Shown here: one piece after another, positions 17,332 through 26,469 of the stretch
How the letters are laid out: every line of letters begins with the position of its first letter
Numbering within the stretch: position 1 is the stretch's first letter
Assembly (NCBI GenBank): GCA_003482455.1
Contig: DMYW01000020.1
Coordinates: 64,913 to 128,912, forward strand
Length of the DNA: 64,000 nucleotides
Reading direction: 5' to 3'
Source: Rheinheimera sp.
GTDB taxonomy: Bacteria > Pseudomonadota > Gammaproteobacteria > Enterobacterales > Alteromonadaceae
The notes under the pieces: generated by a model
Told to the model about the DNA's origin: nothing
The model's input: only the letters and a program-made list of their open reading frames with translations
Databases searched by the model: none
Made by a program: the position numbers and the translations under genes

Positions 17332-18095
17332 TACTTCTGCCATAACAAGTGGAACAAGCCCGTTTGGTATTGTTTTTCCAGCATGGCTTCAAGTGGCGCC
17401 GCATACTGGTAATTCGGTGAGTTTCTGGCAAATGCTAAGTAACCCAAGATCACTTGTTGTACATGGTAGGGTTGCTTAATCAGATCGTCCGGTGTGATGC
17501 CTGCTTCACGAAACGAACCGTCGGCGGTGCGCTCGACGGTAATAGCAAAATCGACGCGTCCTTTGTGCACCATATCCAGTGATACAGCTTCCGAAGGCAT
17601 TTCTACTTTTTGAATAAAACCGGCTCCGTCAAACTCAGGAAAATACACCGCATCGCGCATCACGGCGACAGAGTAGTTTCTTAATTCTGACAAACGATGG
17701 ATCCGTGTCGGATTGTCTTTTTGCGAATAAAACACAAACGACGAGCGAAAGCGCATCATCGCCGGCTGGATAAAATACAAATATTGTTCACGGGCAGGGG
17801 ACTTAATTAGGCCTGCAACAATATCCAGCTCGCCTTGTTCGGCCATTTTCAAACAACGTGGGAATGGACAAGCGATCACTTGAATTTCGTAACCAAGATG
17901 GCGTGCAGCGGGTTTTAGCAGATCGAGTGACAAGCCGTGCGGCTCGCTGACACCTTCAGTGTAATAATACGGGGGATTGTGATACATGCCTAGCCGCAGC
18001 ACCACTTTGTCTTGTTGTGGTACTTGAGGCAACGCTAATGCTGGCAAGGCCCAGCAACAAACAGCCAGCAGCAATGTTGGAAAATATTTCAGCAA
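17310..18095 (-). CDS. Periplasmic solute-binding protein, orphan
   Basis: A 261-residue family-3 solute-binding protein with a signal peptide (residues 1-21, ending ALALP). Lobe signatures are LRLGMYHNPPYYYTEGVSEPHGLSLDLL, QGELDIVAGLIKS and a second-lobe MVHKGRVDFAITVE. There is no transporter partner. The start is a TTG directly after an in-frame TAG, with GGGGA nine bases upstream; no ATG would retain the signal peptide. It lies 84 bases downstream of the TonB receptor gene and may be the last gene of that run; a role with the receptor is possible but not shown. Confidence 0.78.
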   Translation of the reverse strand: MLKYFPTLLLAVCCWALPALALPQVPQQDKVVLRLGMYHNPPYYYTEGVSEPHGLSLDLLKPAARHLGYEIQVIACPFPRCLKMAEQGELDIVAGLIKSPAREQYLYFIQPAMMRFRSSFVFYSQKDNPTRIHRLSELRNYSVAVMRDAVYFPEFDGAGFIQKVEMPSEAVSLDMVHKGRVDFAITVERTADGSFREAGITPDDLIKQPYHVQQVILGYLAFARNSPNYQYAAPLEAMLEKQYQTGLFHLLWQKYQLPTSP

Positions 18096-18179
18096 CTAAT
18101 CTGTCCCCAATGACAACTCTACCTGGGTGTCCGGTAAGTCCCTGCCGGCCGGGCCGGATTTTCCATCGGCACAACCTCG

Positions 18180-20171
18180 TCACTCTAGCTGAATTCGACC
18201 GACAATACCAGCATACAGCTGCCGTTCTGTTCCCGGTTCTACGCCACGTAAACCTTGAGCATTGACGATAACCGCCGCGACATATTGTTGATTGAGTAAA
18301 TTCGACACTTGCCCAAACAGCGTCCATCTCGGATGAATTTGGTAGGATGCTTGTACATCAAATGTGAAGCGACCTGGCGCAAACTGACTGTTTTTGTCAT
18401 CCATTGCCATCCGACTTTGGGCGTTGGCACTGGCAGAAATGCGCCATGCCGGAGTTAACTGCCAGCCAAATTGCAATTGGGCTTGTCGCTCACTGATCCC
18501 TGGTAACTGCGCTGTGGCTTCGCCTTGTGAAAAGCGATTGCGTGACCACAGTAGCGCCAATTTTGCATCATAGGCGTCTTGTTGATAGGACAGCGCGGCC
18601 TCTACACCGTAACGGTGAGACCGCGCAGCATTGTAGTACACGGTACGACCGGCAAACGACGTTAATACAGCTAGTTCATTGGTACTTCGGATGTCGTAGG
18701 CGCTGAGCTCTGTTTTCCAGTGCTCGTGTTGCTGCCGATAAACCAGCTCCCACTGCTGATTTTCCGCAGGTACTAATGTGCTGTTTAGGCCCGCACCATC
18801 TACGCGATAGGCAAGATCTGCCAGCGTGGGTAATTCAAAACCTTGGCCATAAGACCATTGGATGCTTTGTGCGGCATCGATTTGCCACAGCAGGCCGGCA
18901 GCGACGTTATGCCCCTGAAATTGCCGACCGCCGCTATCATCGGGGTTAGTGCCTTGAATAAAGTGATCTGCCACCTGATAACGATAGTGATTGCTGCGCC
19001 AGCCGCCAAATAATTGCCATGCGGCGGCAAATTGCCATTGGTTGCGCACAGCCACTTCCCATGCATCGACGTTAGCTTGTTCATTGCGGCGCAAGTCGCC
19101 TTTGCGTCCTTGCAAATTGACAAAGCCGAGCCGATGTTCGTCACTGTGTTCATGTTGCAATGAAAATTCTGAGTGCAGCGCCTTAGTGTCGAAATAATCA
19201 CTCCAAGCCACTTGTTGCTCGACGAGGATGCCTCGCGCTTGGCGGGACAGCGCCACGACGCCGCCGGAACTAGTAATGGCTTGGCCACTTTGCCCTTGAA
19301 ATTGTTCAATAGCACGGTGAATTTGCCATAGCCGAATATCGGTGTTTGGCAGGCTGATACCAAGGCTACCGCTGAGTTGTTCAGTCGACTTACGCGTATC
19401 AAACAGACCGGCATTGGTGCTGGTTTGATTAGGGTTGTCGAGCCACTCGGCGAGCGTTAATGCGAGCGGGTCTTGCAGCAGCGGGTCGCGCTGACCATCA
19501 AGCCGCAAAGTCACCGAAATGTCTTCGTCGAGTGATTGCTGCAGTCGAAGATTCGCTGCTTGTCGTTTGGACTGCTGGTGTGGCCGAAAGCCGCTATAAC
19601 TGCTTTGTTGTACTGCCGCTGTCCAGTCGTGTGCAGTTAATCGAACACGTTGTTGCTTAAACCCTGAACTGCTCTGCCAACTCGCATTAAGTTCAGTCGG
19701 GGCCGTTTCATCAAGTGCTCGAGCCTGTGCCGCGATGACGCCACCGGCCGCGTTACCATATAAAGCAGCTATCGGACCGCGCAAGATCTCAAGTTGTGCG
19801 AGATCGTCGGTCATCAATCCGGCTAGCTGTAATTGACCATCGGTGGTCGATTGCGGCACGCCATCGAGAAGGAATTCCAAACCTCGAGTGCCAAAGGCAC
19901 TGCGACCGCCAAAACCACGGATGGTCAACCGTGGGTCTTGGGCAAGTGTCGTACGGGGATCCGCCTGAAGGCCAGGTAATCCGCGAAACAGATCGGTAAA
20001 TTGAGCGGAAGGTAAAGTTGGAGCTGCTTGTGACCATCCGGCGCCGGCACTTTGCAGCCATTGTTGCTGAAATCGCGGCGCAGTCACCATGATGCGTTCG
20101 ATGTTGACATCGGCGGCACTGACCGCCGATGCATAGACACCAAGGAGCGCCAGTACGCGGTGTGCTGTCAT
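18180..20171 (-). CDS. pqqU: TonB-dependent receptor, PqqU/YncD-like
   Basis: A 663-residue outer-membrane receptor. It has a signal peptide (residues 1-19), a TonB box region ERIMVTAP, a plug domain (FRGLPGLQADP.., TIRGFGGRSAFGTRG, EILRGPIAALYGNAAGGVI) and a 22-strand barrel ending in an aromatic-type terminal strand. From memory it aligns with E. coli YncD (PqqU, the PQQ receptor) at distinctive barrel motifs: KGDLRRNEQ, NPDDSGG, QGFELPTLADLAYRVDG, AGRTVYYNAA and LAEWLDNPNQ. It overlaps by four bases the gene for a PQQ-dependent dehydrogenase, which supports a role in importing PQQ. No alternative siderophore or cobalamin genes are nearby, and no Fur or B12 element was found. Confidence 0.72.
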   Translation of the reverse strand: MTAHRVLALLGVYASAVSAADVNIERIMVTAPRFQQQWLQSAGAGWSQAAPTLPSAQFTDLFRGLPGLQADPRTTLAQDPRLTIRGFGGRSAFGTRGLEFLLDGVPQSTTDGQLQLAGLMTDDLAQLEILRGPIAALYGNAAGGVIAAQARALDETAPTELNASWQSSSGFKQQRVRLTAHDWTAAVQQSSYSGFRPHQQSKRQAANLRLQQSLDEDISVTLRLDGQRDPLLQDPLALTLAEWLDNPNQTSTNAGLFDTRKSTEQLSGSLGISLPNTDIRLWQIHRAIEQFQGQSGQAITSSGGVVALSRQARGILVEQQVAWSDYFDTKALHSEFSLQHEHSDEHRLGFVNLQGRKGDLRRNEQANVDAWEVAVRNQWQFAAAWQLFGGWRSNHYRYQVADHFIQGTNPDDSGGRQFQGHNVAAGLLWQIDAAQSIQWSYGQGFELPTLADLAYRVDGAGLNSTLVPAENQQWELVYRQQHEHWKTELSAYDIRSTNELAVLTSFAGRTVYYNAARSHRYGVEAALSYQQDAYDAKLALLWSRNRFSQGEATAQLPGISERQAQLQFGWQLTPAWRISASANAQSRMAMDDKNSQFAPGRFTFDVQASYQIHPRWTLFGQVSNLLNQQYVAAVIVNAQGLRGVEPGTERQLYAGIVGRIQLE

Positions 20172-21280
20172 TGCGCCGCTGGAGTTAACCGGAGGATCGC
20201 ACCTTGGTCTTCATCCGTTAAAAGATACAAAGCGCCATCCGGACCTGTCACGACATGCCGGACTCGCTTGCCAATCGACATACGCTCTTCCGCAACGACT
20301 TTATCGTTTTCGACATCAAGGCGCACCAGTAATCCAAACTTCAACGAACCCACCAGCAAATCACCTTGCCAGGCTTTAAACAGATTTCCGTGATAGAAAC
20401 TCATGCCACTTGGCGCAATCGACGGCACCCAATAATGTAGTGGCTGTTCGAGTCCCGCTTGCGCTGTTTTACCAATCACGCCGCCACCATATTCTTCACC
20501 GTAAGTGATAAGGGGCCAGCCGTAGTTTTTGCCAGCTTCGGTGATATTGATTTCGTCGCCACCTTGGGGGCCATGTTCATGTGTCCACAAGCGGCCTTGT
20601 GCGTCTAACGTGGCACCTTGAATATTACGATGACCTAGCGACCAGACGCGCGCATCGGCCGTCTTGTCTTGCAAGAATGGATTTCCTTCAGCAGGCTTGC
20701 CATCTTGCGTCAGATGCACCACTTTACCGATGCTGGTGTTGGTTTGCTGCACTTCATTGCGCAACACCAAACGATCGCCGAGGGTTAAAAACAAGTCGCC
20801 ATTGGCTTGTTGCACTATGCGTCCGCCAAAATGATACTGCGAGTCCACTTTCGGTTGTTGGCTGAAAATGACGCGGACATCTTTCAGGGTCTGACCATCC
20901 AACACGGCGCTGGCCAACGCGGTACCATTACCACTGCTATCTGCCTGGGCAAAGCTGAAAAACACCTTGTTGCTTTGCGAGAAGTTCTGATCGACGATCA
21001 CATCAAGCAAGCCGCCTTGACCTTTAACATAGAGTTCTGGCAAGCCTTGAATAGGCTCGCTGACTTTACCGTCTTTGGTCACGTAACGCAGGTTGCCGCT
21101 GCGCTCGGTGACCAGCATCCGGCCGTCAGGCAGAAAGGCGAGTCCCCACGGATGTGACAACTGCGTGGTAATTTCTTGAACGTCAATTTGGCCTGCCTTG
21201 CTATTGATTGTTGTGGCTTGGGCTGCAGGTAGGCTTAAGCAGATCGACAGCACCAGCACTTTCCAGTGGATCCGTTTCAT
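20168..21280 (-). CDS. PQQ-dependent soluble aldose sugar dehydrogenase
   Basis: A 370-residue periplasmic six-blade beta-propeller enzyme of the YliI/soluble glucose dehydrogenase family, oxidising aldose sugars with PQQ and Ca. It has a signal peptide (MKRIHWKVLVLSICLSLPAAQA) and family motifs HPWGLAFLPDGRMLVTERSG, GHRNIQGATLD and HEHGPQGGDEIN, which supply PQQ- and calcium-binding residues, plus NYGWPLITYG. It is transcribed leftward after a GST gene and overlaps the TonB receptor gene by four bases. No PQQ biosynthesis genes (pqqABCDE) are in the window, so PQQ may come from outside the cell. Confidence 0.9.
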   Translation of the reverse strand: MKRIHWKVLVLSICLSLPAAQATTINSKAGQIDVQEITTQLSHPWGLAFLPDGRMLVTERSGNLRYVTKDGKVSEPIQGLPELYVKGQGGLLDVIVDQNFSQSNKVFFSFAQADSSGNGTALASAVLDGQTLKDVRVIFSQQPKVDSQYHFGGRIVQQANGDLFLTLGDRLVLRNEVQQTNTSIGKVVHLTQDGKPAEGNPFLQDKTADARVWSLGHRNIQGATLDAQGRLWTHEHGPQGGDEINITEAGKNYGWPLITYGEEYGGGVIGKTAQAGLEQPLHYWVPSIAPSGMSFYHGNLFKAWQGDLLVGSLKFGLLVRLDVENDKVVAEERMSIGKRVRHVVTGPDGALYLLTDEDQGAILRLTPAAQ

Positions 21281-21302
21281 CAGAACTCCTTGAGGGGCAG
21301 CC

Positions 21303-21914
21303 TTAGTTTTTGATCAATCCTTCAGCGCGCATGGCGGCTTGGACAGAAGGACGCTGCGCAACCCGAGCCACATACGCCGTAAGTTTGTCGAACTTACTCA
21401 AGTCGTAGCCAACGAGGCCGCTCCAATTCAAGCACACAAACAAGTAGGCATCGGCAATAGTGAATTGGTCGCCGAGCATAAATGGTTGATCAGACATACT
21501 TTCTTGCAGTTGAGTGAGGCGTAGATCTAGCCGCGCTCGAGCCGCGTCTTTTGCCGCATCCACTGTGCTTGGGTCAAATAGGGGCGAGAAGTTTTTATGC
21601 AGTTCAGTGCCGATAAAATTCAACGCACTTTGCAGGCGATAACGCGCGAAACTGCCATTGACAGGCGCCAACGCGGCGCCCGGCGCTTGGTCGGCAATAT
21701 ATTGCAAAATGGCAGGCCCTTCGGTCAAAACTTCGCCATTTTTTAGTTGCAGTGCTGGGACATAACCAAACGGCTGAATTTGCCGATAATCGCTGCCATC
21801 CGTAAGCTGTTTTGTGCGCAAGTTGACCCGCGCGATTTCAAACTTCAAACCGGCTTCTTCAAGGGCTATGTGAGATGCCAGAGAGCATGCACCAGGAGCG
21901 TAAAACAGTTTCAT
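21303..21914 (-). CDS. Glutathione S-transferase
   Basis: A 203-residue cytosolic GST of the beta/GstA type. The thioredoxin-fold half begins MKLFYAPGACSLASHIALEEAG, with the CS motif (C10) characteristic of bacterial beta-class enzymes, and includes the glutathione-contact TEGPAILQYI. The helical half has DQFTIADAYLFVCLNW, the usual N-capping box. It follows bcp by 34 bases and precedes the PQQ dehydrogenase by 22 on the same strand. It probably serves in detoxification or redox defence; no specific substrate can be read. Confidence 0.92.
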   Translation of the reverse strand: MKLFYAPGACSLASHIALEEAGLKFEIARVNLRTKQLTDGSDYRQIQPFGYVPALQLKNGEVLTEGPAILQYIADQAPGAALAPVNGSFARYRLQSALNFIGTELHKNFSPLFDPSTVDAAKDAARARLDLRLTQLQESMSDQPFMLGDQFTIADAYLFVCLNWSGLVGYDLSKFDKLTAYVARVAQRPSVQAAMRAEGLIKN

Positions 21915-21948
21915 AACAACGTCCTTTTGGATAAAAGCTGAAGTCAGC

Positions 21949-22416
21949 TTAGCCCGCCAACGCGCTAAGCACTACATCATGATGATTACTGGTTTTAAAA
22001 TCTTCGAACACTTGCTTGACCACGCCATCTTGGCCGATCAAAAAAGTTACCCGATGAATGCCATCGTAAACTTTTCCCATAAATTTTTTCGGGCCCCACA
22101 CGCCAAATGCGTCAGCAAGTTGATGATCTGGGTCAGATAACAAGGTGAAATTCAGTTTGTCACGCTCAACAAACTTTTTCAGACTTTTGACAGGGTCTGT
22201 GCTGACACCAACTGCGATGACATTTTGTGCACTCAGCGCCGCTTGACTGTCACGCAAGCCGCAGGCTTGCACTGTGCAGCCAGGGGTCATGGCTTTCGGG
22301 TAGAAGTACAACAGGACTTGGTGGTTCGCGAGCAACTCGCTAAGTTCGACTTCGACGTCATCTTGATTTTTTAAACGAAAATTGGGTGCTGTTTGGCCAA
22401 CTTGCAGATAATTCAT
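21949..22416 (-). CDS. bcp: Thioredoxin-dependent peroxiredoxin Bcp
   Basis: A 155-residue peroxiredoxin of the BCP/PrxQ class that reduces hydroperoxides using thioredoxin. The active site is TPGCTVQAC, giving the peroxidatic cysteine and the resolving cysteine five residues later, as in E. coli Bcp. ATG 22416 is supported by GGAG six bases upstream; a TTG four codons earlier lacks a site. It follows gcvR after 15 bases; the gcvR-bcp pair is conserved in gammaproteobacteria (including E. coli). A weak hairpin (21936-21949) after the stop may partly terminate transcription before the GST gene. Confidence 0.95.
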   Translation of the reverse strand: MNYLQVGQTAPNFRLKNQDDVEVELSELLANHQVLLYFYPKAMTPGCTVQACGLRDSQAALSAQNVIAVGVSTDPVKSLKKFVERDKLNFTLLSDPDHQLADAFGVWGPKKFMGKVYDGIHRVTFLIGQDGVVKQVFEDFKTSNHHDVVLSALAG

Positions 22417-22431
22417 ACGGTACTCCAACGG

Positions 22432-22959
22432 TTAACTTTGTAGGCGGAAACTCCCTTGCAGCTGCATTTCCGACAGTTTTGTTTGCACCAACTGCGCTAA
22501 TTCATCAGCGCCAAGACCTTGCGGCAACTGCACTGTCATGACGGTGTGCGTATGCGCAGGACCATGCGGGTCCGGATGAATCGTTTCTGAGCGCAAAGCA
22601 CCGATGTACACCTGATGCTCGGCTAATAAACTGGACATGGCACCGAGCGTACCCACCCGGTCGACACCTGTATATTCGAGCACATAAGGCGCAGAAAGCT
22701 GCGGCAATGAACGGCCACTGGTACGTTTGGTCATCGTTAACAGATCAAGTTCCAAGCCGAGGCTTGGCAACAAAAACTCGATTTTGCTAATTGCCGCGCC
22801 ATCGCCGCTAATCAACATAATAAAGGTAAACTCGTTGCCAAAAATCGCCATCCGACTATCGACGATATTGCAGTTACAGTCGCTGACCAAGCGCGCAAGC
22901 TTTGACACTATCCCGGTGCGGTCGGCACCAATCGCCGTGACAACTAGTTGTTGAGCCAT
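22432..22959 (-). CDS. gcvR: Glycine cleavage system repressor GcvR
   Basis: A 175-residue protein made of two ACT domains (about residues 5-80 and 90-170). In E. coli GcvR binds GcvA and prevents activation of the glycine cleavage operon unless glycine is present. The first ACT domain has VVTAIGADRTGIVSKLARLVSDCNCNI and SRMAIFGNEFTFIML, both typical. It has no DNA-binding domain. The gene is divergent from dapA, and gcvR-dapA divergence with bcp downstream is the standard gammaproteobacterial arrangement. Confidence 0.95.
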   Translation of the reverse strand: MAQQLVVTAIGADRTGIVSKLARLVSDCNCNIVDSRMAIFGNEFTFIMLISGDGAAISKIEFLLPSLGLELDLLTMTKRTSGRSLPQLSAPYVLEYTGVDRVGTLGAMSSLLAEHQVYIGALRSETIHPDPHGPAHTHTVMTVQLPQGLGADELAQLVQTKLSEMQLQGSFRLQS

Positions 22960-23099
22960 AAAAATGCGTTACCTCTACCTCTTTTAGGCGGCCGATAGTA
23001 GCATAATTTGTTGAAAATTCATCGCTCTGTCAGGCTTTACTTGTGCTATGCAAGCGGCGTCATTACTATAGGCAGCCTTACAGCTGTGGAGAGGTTGAA

Positions 23100-23981
23100 A
23101 TGTTCAGAGGAAGTTTGGTTGCCCTTGTTACCCCGATGTTAGCCGATGGCACTGTCGATTATGACAGCCTCGAAAAACTGGTGGAGTATCAAAAGAAGAA
23201 TGGCACCGACGGTCTGATCATTATGGGGACTACAGGTGAAGCTGCGACAATCCCATTTGCGGAGCAGCTGCAAGTATTAAGTTTTGTGCTGGAAATCAAT
23301 GCTGGCGCCATGAAGATCATTGCCGGCAATGGCTCAAACAGCACGGCTGAAGCTGTCGAAAAAACCAAAATGCTGACTGAGTTGCCTATTGACGGTTTTT
23401 TAACGGTCACGCCTTATTACAACAAACCCACTCAAGCAGGCATGCTGGCACACTTTAAAGCTGTCGCTGCGGCAACCGACAAACCCGTATTGCTGTACAA
23501 CGTGCCAGGACGCACCGGCGTTGACTTGAAAGCCGAGACCGTTGCTGAATTAGCAAAAGTCGCAAATATTGTTGGCATCAAAGAAGCGACGGGGTCAATG
23601 GAGCGTTTAGCTGAGCTGCAGCAGCTGTGCGCCGCCGAGTTTGATTTATTAAGCGGTGATGATGCCAGTGCGGCGGAATTTGTATTGCGTGGCGGGCACG
23701 GCGTTATTTCTGTCACCACGAACGTCGCCCCAGCGGGTATGTCAGCCATGATCCGCGCAGCACGCCAAGGCGATCGTGAGCTTGCACTAGCAACCGATGC
23801 TACGTTGCAGTGCTTACATCGCGATTTATTTATAGAGAGCAACCCAATTCCAAGTAAGTGGGCGTTGTGGCGTTTAGGTTTGATGCAAACCGACGCGGCA
23901 CGTTTACCACTGACCTCGTTGGAACCAATTCATCATTTGGCAATCGAACAAGCGTTAAAACAAGCCAATTTACTGTCGTAG
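23100..23981 (+). CDS. dapA: 4-hydroxy-tetrahydrodipicolinate synthase
   Basis: Condenses pyruvate with aspartate semialdehyde in the first committed step of lysine and diaminopimelate synthesis. The 293-residue TIM barrel contains MGTTGEAATI, the tyrosine segment TPYYNKPTQAG, YNVPGRTG and the Schiff-base lysine in GIKEATG. ATG 23100 follows GGAGAGG by five bases; the open frame extends upstream without a better site. Only ten bases separate it from bamC, so they form the dapA-bamC operon known from E. coli. dapE lies elsewhere in the window. Confidence 0.97.
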   Translation: MFRGSLVALVTPMLADGTVDYDSLEKLVEYQKKNGTDGLIIMGTTGEAATIPFAEQLQVLSFVLEINAGAMKIIAGNGSNSTAEAVEKTKMLTELPIDGFLTVTPYYNKPTQAGMLAHFKAVAAATDKPVLLYNVPGRTGVDLKAETVAELAKVANIVGIKEATGSMERLAELQQLCAAEFDLLSGDDASAAEFVLRGGHGVISVTTNVAPAGMSAMIRAARQGDRELALATDATLQCLHRDLFIESNPIPSKWALWRLGLMQTDAARLPLTSLEPIHHLAIEQALKQANLLS

Positions 23982-23991
23982 GAGTTTTTAG

Positions 23992-25050
23992 GTGAAGAAT
24001 TTGGTGATTGGCACTGCGGTGCTGTCGATCGGCCTGACTGGCTGTTCAATTTGGCCAGAAGCAGAAGTACCAATGGAACCGGAACGTGTAGCTGAGCTAC
24101 AAATTCCCACAGGGTTAAAGGCCCAACGCCGTCCAAATCAATTTGATATTCCAGCGGTCAATGCGCAGGGACAACGTCCTGAAGAATTAGATTTACGCGC
24201 GCCGATGCAAGTGTTGGCAGTTGCCACCAACTCGCACGTAGAAGAAGATGAAAAAGACGTGCGAGTCTGGTTTGAGCGCAATGAATATTCAGGTGATCTG
24301 CTGCCCTATTTACAAAAGAACGTAGCGGCCTTTTTTGCTGCAGAAAATATTGAAGTCAAACAAATCGACGCCACACATTGGCAAACTGGCTGGGTGCCGC
24401 AATACCGCGAAACCGGTTGGTGGTTATGGAAAGGTCAAGAGTTAGTCCAAGAAGGCCGTTTCGAGATTGCGTTAGAACCAAAAACACACGGTCGTACTGT
24501 CGGAGTGACATCACGTTTGCTGGAGCAGCGCTACAGCGATGATTCGGCAAAACTAACCCCGATCTCTCAGCGTCGGGAAGAGGTTAACTTTTTAAACCGG
24601 GTCATTGATAGCGTAGCGACGGTTGAACTCGCGGCGATCAAAGAAGCGCGGGCTAAGTTGCCTGAATACACCTTAACGCGCGCCAAAACTGAGCAAAATG
24701 AGCCCGTGTTGTTGACCAAACAAGATATCGATACCACGTGGTCACAACTTGAGCTGCTGTTGGAAGCCGTGTCGTTAGAAGTGAGCGACATGAACCAAAC
24801 GGACTACCTGTATTACGTCAAATACACCAAAGAAAACAGTGGTTTCTGGAAGTCGTTATGGAGCTCAGGTGCCGATTTAACTTTGCCATTGACCGAAGAT
24901 GGCGAATATCAACTCAAATTACAGAAAGCGACCGACGGTACTGTGATCCATGTGTATGACAGTGAAGGTAAGCCGCTAGATCCGGCAGTTGTCGATGACA
25001 TCTACCGTGTGTTTGGTGACGCCATCCGCGAAAACAAATTAGAACTGTAA
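23992..25050 (+). CDS. bamC: Outer-membrane assembly lipoprotein BamC
   Basis: Lipoprotein subunit of the beta-barrel assembly machine. The 352-residue precursor has a short signal peptide with the lipobox LTGC (Cys about residue 18), a long extended segment (about residues 19-90, which in E. coli binds BamD), and two helix-grip domains (about 75-215 and 230-340). The start is GTG 23992, placed by GGAG seven bases upstream; no nearby ATG gives a signal peptide. It follows dapA as in E. coli (dapA-bamC/nlpB). Confidence 0.93.
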   Translation: MKNLVIGTAVLSIGLTGCSIWPEAEVPMEPERVAELQIPTGLKAQRRPNQFDIPAVNAQGQRPEELDLRAPMQVLAVATNSHVEEDEKDVRVWFERNEYSGDLLPYLQKNVAAFFAAENIEVKQIDATHWQTGWVPQYRETGWWLWKGQELVQEGRFEIALEPKTHGRTVGVTSRLLEQRYSDDSAKLTPISQRREEVNFLNRVIDSVATVELAAIKEARAKLPEYTLTRAKTEQNEPVLLTKQDIDTTWSQLELLLEAVSLEVSDMNQTDYLYYVKYTKENSGFWKSLWSSGADLTLPLTEDGEYQLKLQKATDGTVIHVYDSEGKPLDPAVVDDIYRVFGDAIRENKLEL

Positions 25051-25067
25051 ATCAGTTCATCAGCGAG

Positions 25068-25095
25068 AGGCGCGCATTGTCGCGCCTTTGTTGTT
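25068..25095 (+). terminator. Likely terminator of dapA-bamC
   Basis: AGGCGCG/CGCGCCT, 7-base stem with CATTGT loop, followed by the imperfect T-rich tract TTGTTGTTT; 18 bases after the bamC stop. Confidence 0.7.
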
Positions 25096-25146
25096 TCAGT
25101 CACTATCGCGACAACCCTATGCTGGTCGCGAGGAGAATAAATCGCC

Positions 25147-26469
25147 ATGCGTAAGCAGCATCATTGGTTAGCCTTGGCCACTTTTCTGAGCGCCATGACC
25201 AGCCACGCGGCCGAATTAAAAGATTTGTATCAAGCGAAAGTCAGCGCCAGTGCGACACCGGCAGAGTGGCAACGTGCAGCCATGTCGGCTGTTTTGATCC
25301 GAATTACCGGCAGCGAAACCGTACTGACGCAACCGGCTATCGCCGCGCAATTGGCGCAAAGCGGCAACTACGTAACGCAATTTCAAAACATTCGTGAACA
25401 AGGGGCGGCCATGCTGCAAGTCACCTTGGATGCGCAAAAAATCAATCAGTTACTGCAATCACAACAAATTCCGTTATGGGGACCACGTCGCCCTGACGTG
25501 TTGTTGTGGTTGACTGAGCGTTTAAACGAGCAACCATTGTTCGTACAAAGCCCAGACCATCCGGTGCGGCAGGCGCTGCAACAACAAGCGCAAAAATACG
25601 GCTTGAGCTTAATGTTTCCACTATTTGATGCACAAGACACGGCAGTCATCAATGAAACTGCCGCTTGGGCTGGCGACTGGCAAGCACTTGCCACAGCCTC
25701 TGGTCGATATCATGCCGACCAAGTGCAAAACCTGTTGTTTGATCAAACACCTGACCCATCAGGTACGCTGTTGTTTCGGTTAACGTATCAAGTGCAGCAA
25801 GGCGCTGAAATCGTCACCAAAGAGCTAACCAATGTGGATGCTATGCAATTGGCGGCACAATTCTGTGCTGAATTGGCAGCGCAGCAAGTCGCACAATATG
25901 CAGTGAACCTAACAAGCCTAGACTCAGGTCCAGCGCAGCTGAAACTGACTGTTGAAAACGTGGCTAGTGTCAGTGACGTTGCGGCGTTGCAACAAGTATT
26001 GAATTCGATGCTCACGGTTAAAAATGTGCAGGTTGTGCAATATCAATTAGGTACTGTGCAACTGGTGGTTGAACTCGCATCGGCTCCTGCTGATTTCTAC
26101 CGAGCGGTTAGCTTGATTAAGCAGTTGCAGCCATTGGAGCCGATAGCAGAAACACCTGCCGCAGATATTACTGCAGTTCCAGAAGTCGCTGCCGATGGCC
26201 AAGCCATCGTTGCCGATCCTGCGCTGACCCAACAACCAAAAAACGACGCTTCGCTTGGTGATGAGCAAGTCGTCGTCGACGCTCAAACGCAACAAAATCT
26301 GCAACAAGAACTGTTGTCAGAAACCCAAGCCACAGCGCCGAATTCCGCTGACGGGGCGACGCCAACCGCGGATGGTGCAGCACCTGTTGCAGGTACAGTG
26401 CCTAGTGCTGCGCCAGTAACGGGTACGCAAGTTGTTGAAACTAATCACTATCGATTAAATCGTTCTTGA
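25147..26469 (+). CDS. DUF2066 exported protein
   Basis: A 440-residue periplasmic or envelope protein with a signal peptide (MRKQHHWLALATFLSAMTSHA). The mature N-terminal two thirds (to about residue 330) is the DUF2066 domain, starting DLYQAKVSASATPAEWQRAAMSAVLIRITGS; it includes RRPDVLLWL. The last 100 residues are a low-complexity tail rich in Ala, Pro, Thr, Gln and Asp with no fold. The function is unknown. The gene regularly precedes hda in gammaproteobacteria and here shares one base with it (TGATG), which suggests translational coupling rather than a shared function. Confidence 0.85.
   Translation: MRKQHHWLALATFLSAMTSHAAELKDLYQAKVSASATPAEWQRAAMSAVLIRITGSETVLTQPAIAAQLAQSGNYVTQFQNIREQGAAMLQVTLDAQKINQLLQSQQIPLWGPRRPDVLLWLTERLNEQPLFVQSPDHPVRQALQQQAQKYGLSLMFPLFDAQDTAVINETAAWAGDWQALATASGRYHADQVQNLLFDQTPDPSGTLLFRLTYQVQQGAEIVTKELTNVDAMQLAAQFCAELAAQQVAQYAVNLTSLDSGPAQLKLTVENVASVSDVAALQQVLNSMLTVKNVQVVQYQLGTVQLVVELASAPADFYRAVSLIKQLQPLEPIAETPAADITAVPEVAADGQAIVADPALTQQPKNDASLGDEQVVVDAQTQQNLQQELLSETQATAPNSADGATPTADGAAPVAGTVPSAAPVTGTQVVETNHYRLNRS

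Noticed and set aside
18096..18179. GC-rich sequence between the TonB receptor and the binding protein with GGAAAATCC-like stretches, considered as a cobalamin riboswitch
   Set aside because: It lies downstream of the receptor gene, lacks the B12 box and the conserved core order, and the receptor resembles PqqU rather than BtuB.
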